NCBI GenBank assembly: GCA_021199375.1
Contig: JAJQIB010000012.1
Location: 16,066-80,065, forward strand
Direction: 5' to 3'
Source: Ruminococcus sp.
GTDB lineage: Bacteria; Bacillota; Clostridia; Oscillospirales; Ruminococcaceae
DNA: 64,000 bases
Under the pieces are notes generated by a model, which was not told the DNA's origin, made no database searches, and was given only the letters and a program-made list of their open reading frames with translations. How positions within the stretch are numbered: position 1 is the stretch's first letter; each line of letters opens with the position of its first letter. Positions 24,111 to 32,142 of this stretch are shown here, one piece after another. The translations under genes were made by a program, and so were the position numbers.

Positions 24111-26100
24111 TTACTTGCCTTTATAATAACGTGAATAGTCAATGAGATTTCCTATTCTAATTTGTGTAAGTACCTTTTTATTAATCTCGTCTATATACTC
24201 CTCGGTAACTTCATCATCATAGCTTTCTACAACATTACCGTCAAAATACAAACACCTGTCTGTAATCCAATCTCCAGATGGAAGATAGGCAATTCCTTCT
24301 TCATCATCAAATATGTCATTTCCCATAAATTTTGTATCTGTCTCAATTCCAAACAGATTCGTTATCGTTGGGAGAAGATCTAAATTCGAGCAAACCTTTT
24401 CTACAGCTTGTCCCTCAATATCTTTAGAATAGATAAAGCAGGGAATATTTTGAATATCGATAAGACTTGAGTCTGTTGGAGTTCCGTCTAAGGAATATGA
24501 ATAGTGATCAGACAAAAATAAAATTACTGTATCATCAAGCCTGCCGTCCTCTTCCATGCGTTCGATTAATCTTCCTACAAAATCATCCGTCATCATAGCA
24601 AAAGCTTGATAAACCTGCTCCTCGTCAGAAGCATCTATTTGCGAGTGCCGACTTAAAAACGCCTCATAGCGTCCCTCAAGACTAGTAATGCTAGAGGAAA
24701 CATCGAGCTCATCATCACTTACCACATAGGGCATATGCGTAGATATTGCCACAACATAACTCAGAAACCTATCACCACCAGTTATTGCCTCGTATACGTC
24801 ATCACAATCAGCTATATTGTAATCATCACCCCAGCATCTATCCTCGTCCGAAATGATTTGAATATCTTGGTAGCTGTCATATCCAAAGGCAAGCTCAGTT
24901 TCGCCTCTATTATAAAAAGATGAATCATTAGCGTGATAAACGTTAGTTTGATACCCCCCCCCTTGAAAAAGCGTTCGCAAGTGAATAGCTAAAGGTATCA
25001 TCGACAATTTCTGTAGAAGCATTGAATCCACTAAAAGCATAATAACCCGTATTCACTGCAAATTCATTATCAAAGGTAGGCTCATCACCTGCGAGGATTC
25101 CATAATAATTTTCAAAATAGATACTGTCATCAAGTAAGCTACAAATGTTCGGACAAATATCCTCATCCAAAAGTCTTTTATCAAAGCTTTCAAGCTGAAT
25201 TATAAGCAGGTTCTTATCTTTAAATATTCCCGTCATGTCGTTTTCAGAAAGCGACTCTTTATTTTCAAAATACTCATCAATTTCCTGAGTCACTGTGCTT
25301 TTGACAAAAAATGAAGAAATTTGCGTTTCAGCATCATGCACTAAAAAGGTAAATAGATCGGTATCATAATAAGCTTTTTTCGGTTCAGTTACAAATTCGT
25401 AGCTTATCTTAGCCATTTCAGAGTAATTTTGAGGGACGAATGAAATTGTGACAATCAAAGAAGCAATAAACACTAGAGCAAACACTAAAGAATATATAAT
25501 CGAAAAAAGCCGGCGATTTTTCTCATCCCTCTTAGCTCTGCCACAGGCTTTCTTTGCTATTAGTAAATCTATCAAAACTATAACTGCCAAAATAACACCG
25601 AGAATTACCCATATGTATATTGGAACATTTTTAAGCGCTGTTCCCGCAAAGCCTAGTGCGTTTGTTGCTGTCGCAATTGTAGCAAGTCTAAACATCTTCC
25701 CAGTCTGTAGCATCATTGTGTACTGTGCTGCTGTATATATGACAAGCAATACTGATGTCAAAGGAAAAACCACAAGCTGTGCTTTTTTGGGCAGTATAAA
25801 GATAAATGACGATAAAATCAGTGACGAAAAGGAGTGAAGAAAAAAAGCTTCCAAAAAGACAATAAGCAAAGAATCAGCGTGTCCAACAACGGACAAAATA
25901 AGCACCTTGAATAAGCAGGAATAAACAAGAAAAAATAAGAAGTACAAAACGAACGGAAAGAACGACTGTATTATCTTGTACTCATTGAGTCTTTTTCCAA
26001 ACTGTTCATTTATTTCATTGAAATTATCAAGAAAAGTTGATTTTTCCTTTTCTTTTCCTGGACTTTCCAGCATAGAAAGCCGCTCCCTTCTCATTATCAT
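24111..26100 (-). pseudogene. LtaS-like phosphoglycerol transferase/sulfatase, split by a frameshift at a G9 tract (probably phase-variable, OFF)
   Basis: Two overlapping reading frames encode one alkaline-phosphatase-superfamily membrane enzyme. The N-terminal part (26100 to 24943, 385 codons) has about five transmembrane helices, the LtaS-like IIQLESF start of the catalytic domain and the likely catalytic Thr in DEPTFDNEF. The C-terminal part (readable to 24111) has STHMPY and FLSDHYSY, the metal-site motifs. The switch between frames falls at nine Gs (24962-24954). Eight or eleven Gs would join them into one protein of about 660 residues. Such enzymes transfer phosphoglycerol to surface polymers. 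Alternatives are a decayed gene or a homopolymer sequencing error. Confidence 0.8.
24954..24962 (-). repeat. Poly-G (G9) tract inside the LtaS-like gene
   Basis: Nine consecutive Gs on the coding strand. The upstream frame reads through to a stop three codons later; the downstream frame continues the enzyme. In frame at 8 or 11 Gs. Confidence 0.9.
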
Positions 26101-26103
26101 TCA

Positions 26104-27783
26104 TTACCCCTCGCTTTCTAAGCGATCAAGAATCACCTCATCAACACCGCGCCCACCGTAAAGATATTCGACATAAGACTCGCCGTTTTCAGCCCAAATC
26201 TCATCATCCTTTGTAAACATCCATATGTTGACATAGTGACGCGCAGAATCCTCTGTAAAAAAAGCACTTGTCGGATTATTTAAGCTAAGCCCGGCACTAG
26301 CAGCTTGAACGTAATCGCCATTTTTCCATAGCTCATATCTATAGCTTTGATACTCAGCTACATCATCCATATTACACTTATACAGCACAAGATTAACGGC
26401 TATATCTGCAGCAGCTAAAACACAAATAACCGCCGCTACTCCGTCAAAACCATGTATTCTACTCCATAGCTTGTTTCCCCTATTATGAAGCTTTCCGTCC
26501 TTAAGCGCCCTAACCTGAGAAATCATTTGCTCTGACCTAAGCGCCCAATGGATAATGCCCAAAAGCATTCCAACAACAATCAATGATGATGTGATCAGCA
26601 CCACCGTCATAAAATCGCTGGTATTACCCGGATATTGTCTGAGTATGAAAACAAGTGCATAAATATCTATTATGTAAAACACTCGCTTAACAAGCTCAAG
26701 AGGTGATACACATCCTTTAGCTACAAGCTTTACTGAATACACTATTATATACAAAATGCCTATAAGCATGGGTAGATATCCCAAATACACCGGTCGACTG
26801 GTTATGTATCCCACTGCTGATAAGGCGATAATTCCGGCTGCTCCAATAAAGAAATATCGAAATCGGTTCGCTATCTCAAAAATTGACTGTTTTTCTCTTA
26901 ACATTATAACAACAGCAACAATAAGCAAAATACATGCCAGCAAATTATTAGTCACTTCTCCTATGTAGTAGTTAATAGCAGACGTTTCCACATCAAAGGC
27001 TTCAGAATTATCAAATTCAGTTGCTCTAAAGCTATTACCAGGAGCAAGCAGCACAAACGCCATTCCAGGAAGATTTAGCAAAATTAATATAACCTCTCGG
27101 ATTCTTTGGCAGATTGATTCCTTTTTGCACACAATCATTTTAAAGAATATGAGAAGTACAATCATACCGCCCGTAACCTCGTTTGTTGAGGCTGAAATTA
27201 ATATCGCCGGGCAAGCAACTAAAAATCTTGCTGTACATGGAGACTCAAAATAACGCTCAATAAGCCAAAAGGTGAAAAACAATAGCGTTTCAGGTATCAT
27301 GTAGTTACTGGTGCCGGTAATCCATAGCACGTCATCTCCAAAGTAAGGAACAGCAAAGAAGGTTAAAAAGTAAACTAACGGCAAAAGTAAAAAATCATAC
27401 CTCTTTAGCCTGTCTAATTTCTCATTTTTAAACTCTAGCTTGATAAGCGCATACATGATCCTGCCTTGAAGTACAAACATAAGTGAATTTGCAATGTTAT
27501 ATACCCATTTATTTGCATTGACAAGTATATAAGCTACTATCTGTGTAGTTATTCTTCCACCATTATACTGATAATAATACTTCATAGCCTGTATTATATC
27601 ACTAAAGCTCTCAACGCGTGTAAGATCTGTATGAGGATAGAAGCTATCCCACACAAACTTGAAATGCCAGTCGTCTGATAAATAAGGACATAATGCACAT
27701 AGAAACACCATTATTGCAAATACAGCAAGCATTGTTATTAAATTGGCAACAAAGACCCTATTTTTAAATTTATTGCTTATCAC
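26104..27783 (-). CDS. Polytopic membrane protein, GT-C-like (DUF6056-like), intact paralogue
   Basis: An intact protein of about 559 residues with 11-12 transmembrane segments. After the first helix an extracytoplasmic loop carries CPYLSDDWHFKFVW; an acidic DD pair in the first loop is the hallmark of GT-C glycosyltransferases that use lipid-linked sugars. Further conserved stretches are ASTNEVTGGM and the APGNSFRA loop. I infer a glycosyltransferase or polymer-modifying role. The upstream neighbour at 27.8-29.5 kb is a tandem paralogue with a poly-G tract; this copy has none at the same place. GTG 27783 has AGGGGTGA about 10 nt upstream; a GTG four codons earlier overlaps that site. Four bases separate it from the next gene. 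Confidence 0.8.
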   Translation of the reverse strand: MISNKFKNRVFVANLITMLAVFAIMVFLCALCPYLSDDWHFKFVWDSFYPHTDLTRVESFSDIIQAMKYYYQYNGGRITTQIVAYILVNANKWVYNIANSLMFVLQGRIMYALIKLEFKNEKLDRLKRYDFLLLPLVYFLTFFAVPYFGDDVLWITGTSNYMIPETLLFFTFWLIERYFESPCTARFLVACPAILISASTNEVTGGMIVLLIFFKMIVCKKESICQRIREVILILLNLPGMAFVLLAPGNSFRATEFDNSEAFDVETSAINYYIGEVTNNLLACILLIVAVVIMLREKQSIFEIANRFRYFFIGAAGIIALSAVGYITSRPVYLGYLPMLIGILYIIVYSVKLVAKGCVSPLELVKRVFYIIDIYALVFILRQYPGNTSDFMTVVLITSSLIVVGMLLGIIHWALRSEQMISQVRALKDGKLHNRGNKLWSRIHGFDGVAAVICVLAAADIAVNLVLYKCNMDDVAEYQSYRYELWKNGDYVQAASAGLSLNNPTSAFFTEDSARHYVNIWMFTKDDEIWAENGESYVEYLYGGRGVDEVILDRLESEG

Positions 27784-27819
27784 TTTAAGTGTCACCCCTA
27801 TTATTATAGTATCCCCTAC

Positions 27820-29462
27820 CTACGATCCATAAAAAAGATGCTCTTCGGTATAATCCAGATAAATTTGCTTGTTTCTTTCCCAAACCTCCTCATCCTGTGC
27901 TATAGCCCAGGCAACCACGAAATACTTAGAATGTTCAGTGTCAAAAGCACTTCTGTGCTCTAGCACCAACACCTCTGATTCTGCGGTTTCAAAGTCTAGG
28001 TTTTCCCAAAGCTCTATTCCCCTATTTTGATATTCCGTAATCCTCTTGGCATTGTCAGCGTAAATCACAAGATTATATACCATCACTCCTGCTGCACATA
28101 CGCAAGCTACTGCCATTACTGCATCAAGCTTATGTGGTATGCTCTTAATCTTTTCAAATGTTCTGTTATTTTTAAGCTCGCTAACCTGCGTGAGAATTTG
28201 CTCCGACCTAAGCGCCCAATGGATAATACCCAAAAGCATTCCAACAAGAATCAGTGATGATGTGATCAGCACCACCGTCATAAAATCGCTGGTATTACCC
28301 GGATATTGTCTGAGTATGAAAACAAGTGCATAAATATCTATTATATAAAACACTCGCTTAATAAATTCAAGAGGCGATACACATCCTTTAGCTACAAGCT
28401 TTATCGAATACACTAGAATACACAAAATGCCTATAAGCATGGGTAGATAACCTAAATAAATGGGTCTTTCTGTGTTAAATCCTGTAATAGACATTGCAAT
28501 TATTCCCGCCGCTCCTACAAAATAATAGCGAAGCTTATGAAGAATCTCTGTTATCGCCTGCTTTTGCTTTAGCATAATTATGACCATAGTGGCGATTAAT
28601 ATAAGAATAAAGCCATTACCAACTACTGCATTCATATAATATCCAAAGGCATCTAATATATTATCAATATCAAGAAACTCAACCTTCTCAAGGTGAGCCG
28701 CTCGATAGCTGTTTCCAGGAGCTTTAAGTATAAATATCATCCCCGGCAAGCAAAGAAGAATCATAACTATTTCACGAATTCTCTCGCTGATAGTTTCTTT
28801 TCTTCGTGCAATCATCTTAAAAAAGACAAGCAGTATAATCATACCACCCGTAACCTCGTTTGTTGAGGCTGAAATTAATATCGCCAGGCAAGTAGCCAAG
28901 TACCCCCCCCGAAGGAAGATTTGTCAAAATAGCGCTCAATGAGCCAAAAGGTGAAAAATAACAGCGTTTCAGGTATCATATAGTTGCATGAGCCCGAAAT
29001 CCATAGCACATTGTCGCCAAAGCATGGCACAGCAAAAAAAGTCAGAAAATAGATGAATGGCAAACCCAAAAAATCATATTTCTTTAGTCTGCCAAAATCC
29101 TCATCCTTAAACTGCCTTTTTATAAGCGCATACATGAGCCTTCCTTGAATTACAAATATAACCGAGTTTGCGATGTTATACACCCATTTATTGAGATTTA
29201 CAAAAACGTAGGCAAGAATATGACATGTTACTCTTCCGCCGCTATATTGATAATAGTTTTTCATAGAAGTAACTATATCCCCGAAATTCTCCACAGGCTT
29301 AACATCTGCATGTGGATATATTTCTTCCCACACAAACTTAAAATGCCAGTCGTCTGATAAATAAGGACATAATGCGCATAGAAACACCATTATTGCAAAT
29401 GTAACAAACATTGCCAATGCATTGGCAACAAAGAGCCTATTTTTAAATTTATTGCTTATCAC
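27820..29462 (-). pseudogene. GT-C-like polytopic membrane protein, split by a frameshift at a G8 tract (probably phase-variable, OFF)
   Basis: Tandem paralogue of the intact gene downstream. The N-terminal part (29462 to 28875) carries the same SDDWHFKFVW first-loop motif and ends in the wrong frame just after eight Gs (28910-28903). The C-terminal part (to 27820) continues the homology from LAILISASTNEVTGGM onward. Six or nine Gs would restore a protein of about 545 residues. The start (GTG 29462, AGGGGTGA upstream) and first about 40 codons are nearly identical in DNA to the paralogue. A central block is also nearly identical while the C-terminus has diverged, suggesting duplication with gene conversion. 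Confidence 0.8.
28903..28910 (-). repeat. Poly-G (G8) tract inside the first GT-C-like gene
   Basis: Eight consecutive Gs on the coding strand at the exact point where the frame breaks. In frame at 6 or 9 Gs. Confidence 0.9.
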
Positions 29463-29505
29463 TTTAAGTGTCACCCCTACAATTTTGAATATTTTTGAAA
29501 ATAGC

Positions 29506-30942
29506 TTACTTCTCTACCGGCTCAAATCTGATTCTGATATCCGGGAGCTTCTCGATAGTCGTGTAGCTGTTATAAAGACCGTCTGAAATTGTCAAGTCGT
29601 TCTCACCACTTGCAGGAGGCGCAAAGATGCGAAGCGTCAGATCTGCCGCTCCCTCCAGTGGCTTTTCAAAGAATGCGCTCATGAGATCTATGGTCTTAGC
29701 CTTTGGCGACTTGTAGAACCATTTTCCGTTTATCTCTAGCATTAGATTGCTGTCGTCATCAAACGTTACCTCACAAAAATGCGGGTTCGAATCAAAATGC
29801 AGCGGAATTTCAATTCCCTCAGCATCCTCAGAGCTTCCCCAACGCAAAGTGCAGGGGAACGAAAGCTCATCGCCCTTGGTCATTGATGGTGAGAAGAAAT
29901 CGTCGTGGATAATCTCCTTATATGTTTGCATTACAGGCTGTTCAATGCCGCAATCGGAATAATTTGGGTCTTCGATCTCAAGTCCAAGTCTGCCTCTGTC
30001 GCGGAATTGATAGAAGGTAAAGCCTGAGAACCAATCTTCAGGATCGTTTTTTAGCATATCGCAAAATTGCTTTACCATCTGAGCTTGATCATATGCTCCT
30101 GTAACATCGCCATCAGCATTAAACTCGCTCATAACCATAGGCTTAGCCTCGCCGCCATTTATTTCCTTAAAGCGATTATAGCTCATCTTTGTAAGCGTAT
30201 AGGTATCGTCTACTCTCGAACGGCTATGACTGCTTCCGCCATGCTCCGCTACATCATACGGCCATCCCCAGTGAAGTGCCATGTACTTGTCAACACTCCA
30301 GATATCGGTTTCCTTAACCGCCTGTGAAAACTCCTTTTCCATTATGATTTCAGTAGCGTTCTTGTCCTCGATACCGCCAATACAAAGTATAGTCGATACG
30401 TTAGGCGCATACTCCTTAAGTATTTTGTTAAAGCGACAATAGAAGTCTGCAACGCCCTGATATGTGGTGCACTTTGTGAAAGAAAACCAATTTCCCGTAG
30501 CCTCATGATTTATTCTAAGCATCATTCTGCCATAGGGTCTTAAATCCTTAGCAATTGCGATAAGATGCTCATCGGATACATTCGGGTCTATTGTAAGGGT
30601 TAGCACTACCTCCTGTCCGTGACGTCTGACATCTCTCATGCAGGTAAAGGGCTCATCGTCGGTTGTGCCATTAAGTCCGCCCTTATAGGTAAAGTAGTCA
30701 TCATATGGGTAATCCCACTGAAAGGATACATCCATATCCTTACAAACCTCAGAAATTCTTCCCGGCCACTCCTTATCAAGCGGATAGTAGCAATACATAA
30801 GGCTGATGCCACGATGAGGTCTGCCAAGCTTATGTAAAATATAATCCTGATTTACATACTCGCCTCTTTCAGAACCATCTCCCAGGTCAACGGCACACTT
30901 AGCCTTTCCCATATGTACCGCATAAGCTTTGATTTCTTCCAT
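29506..30942 (-). CDS. GH26-like glycoside hydrolase, cytoplasmic
   Basis: A 478-residue protein with no signal peptide. The acid/base motif INHEATGNWFSF (about 145-156) and the later MSEFNADGD segment (putative nucleophile Glu) match the paired glutamates of GH26 (mannanase/xylanase-type) enzymes. The C-terminal third looks beta-rich and may be a carbohydrate-binding module. Intracellular location suggests action on imported oligosaccharides. ATG 30942 has AGGAGG 9 nt upstream. It is probably in one operon with the GH2 and serine-hydrolase genes upstream (gap 53 bp) and the GT-C-like genes downstream. Substrate is not established. Confidence 0.8.
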   Translation of the reverse strand: MEEIKAYAVHMGKAKCAVDLGDGSERGEYVNQDYILHKLGRPHRGISLMYCYYPLDKEWPGRISEVCKDMDVSFQWDYPYDDYFTYKGGLNGTTDDEPFTCMRDVRRHGQEVVLTLTIDPNVSDEHLIAIAKDLRPYGRMMLRINHEATGNWFSFTKCTTYQGVADFYCRFNKILKEYAPNVSTILCIGGIEDKNATEIIMEKEFSQAVKETDIWSVDKYMALHWGWPYDVAEHGGSSHSRSRVDDTYTLTKMSYNRFKEINGGEAKPMVMSEFNADGDVTGAYDQAQMVKQFCDMLKNDPEDWFSGFTFYQFRDRGRLGLEIEDPNYSDCGIEQPVMQTYKEIIHDDFFSPSMTKGDELSFPCTLRWGSSEDAEGIEIPLHFDSNPHFCEVTFDDDSNLMLEINGKWFYKSPKAKTIDLMSAFFEKPLEGAADLTLRIFAPPASGENDLTISDGLYNSYTTIEKLPDIRIRFEPVEK

Positions 30943-30995
30943 AAATTCTTCCTCCTGAATTTTAAATTAAAATACGTTTGTATGATAGAAAATTT

Positions 30996-32081
30996 TTATT
31001 CCTGTGCTTCATCAATTACAAGCTGTGAATTGACAATATCAAACTGCTCAGCAAGACGCTTAAAGACCTCATTGCTCTCGTCAGTCTCTCCGTATTGACT
31101 TGTCATAATTATAAGCATAAACGGCGAATCAGCATAAACAATTGCGCAGTCATGATAGCAATATTGAGTACGGTCTGTACCATACTTGTGCGCCACAAAG
31201 TATTTATCGCCAAGCTGTGCCGATATCTGAACCTCTAAATCAGTCTCATTCATCAGCCCGATAAGCCACTTGCCACGATCGGTTTCCTCAGCATAATTAT
31301 AGATATCCTCATACTGTAAAGCAAGGTCATCTGCCGTGCACTTTGTGAATATCCATGTCGATCCAAGGCGATAGCTTACACCCAATGATTCGTTCATGCT
31401 GTTAAAATCACTGTATCCATAGTACTTTACAAGATTATAATACGCCGTATTGTCAGACTGATTTACAGCCCTTGTGATAAGCTCCTCAGCGGTATGAGTT
31501 GCGCCTATTCCTTCAGATGCCGTGGTATTATAATCGTTGCTCCATGTAACCGTTGTGGTGATTTCCTCTTCAAGATCAATGCCACTTTCTAACAAGCACT
31601 TACAAAAAGGTGCCTTTACGGTCGAGCAGGTGCTATAGCTCTTTGTAGAGTTGTATGTACAGGTCGCCTCAGTCTCAAAATTCTTGTAGACAAAGCTTAT
31701 TGTGCTGCCATACTGCGAGCATATGCTGTCGATTTCGTCAAATGCAGCTATAAGCTCGTCATTTGAATAAACCTCGTCAGTAAAGCTTTCGCTATAAAAG
31801 CTTCTGCTGTCAAAAGCGTCACTGCTTATAGCCTCAGGCGCTGCTGTAGTTGTCGTTGTTGTCGTTGTCGTTTCTGCCGTGGTGGTTGTGGTTTCCTGCG
31901 CGTCCTCATCAGCCTTCTGCGTATCATCAGCTTGTGATGCCTCAGTCTGCGTTGTCTGAGTTTCGCTGCTTTCTGTGTAGATGCTTTCGGAATCGGTGCT
32001 GGTTACGGCACATGAAGCAGATGTCAAGGCTGCTGTCATGCACATAATAGCCATAGCTCTCTTAAAATTACAGTCTCTCAT
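30996..32081 (-). CDS. Beta-lactamase-fold serine hydrolase lipoprotein
   Basis: A 361-residue lipoprotein with signal peptide ending SASC (Cys about residue 24), a Thr-rich linker (about 35-85) encoded by repeated ACN codons, then a class A beta-lactamase-like domain. STVK (about 155-158) supplies the nucleophile Ser and Lys. QSDNT is the SDN motif. The third motif reads KYG instead of KTG. Such domains include beta-lactamases and D,D-peptidases or esterases. The substitution and surface anchoring make a true antibiotic-resistance enzyme uncertain. It lies between two glycosidase genes on the same strand. Confidence 0.8.
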   Translation of the reverse strand: MRDCNFKRAMAIMCMTAALTSASCAVTSTDSESIYTESSETQTTQTEASQADDTQKADEDAQETTTTTAETTTTTTTTTAAPEAISSDAFDSRSFYSESFTDEVYSNDELIAAFDEIDSICSQYGSTISFVYKNFETEATCTYNSTKSYSTCSTVKAPFCKCLLESGIDLEEEITTTVTWSNDYNTTASEGIGATHTAEELITRAVNQSDNTAYYNLVKYYGYSDFNSMNESLGVSYRLGSTWIFTKCTADDLALQYEDIYNYAEETDRGKWLIGLMNETDLEVQISAQLGDKYFVAHKYGTDRTQYCYHDCAIVYADSPFMLIIMTSQYGETDESNEVFKRLAEQFDIVNSQLVIDEAQE

Positions 32082-32142
32082 TATATACCTCTATTAGAGT
32101 TGAAAGCTGCCCCACTTATGGTTCCCTATAACTTAACGACTG

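Noticed and set aside
24111..29462. Programmed ribosomal frameshifting as the explanation for the two split genes
   Set aside because: The slip would have to occur on poly-G without a classic heptamer plus stimulator, in opposite frame directions in the two genes; DNA slippage explains both simply. Not formally excluded.
30996..32081. Calling the serine-hydrolase lipoprotein an antibiotic-resistance beta-lactamase
   Set aside because: KTG is replaced by KYG and context is glycan metabolism; only the fold is supported.
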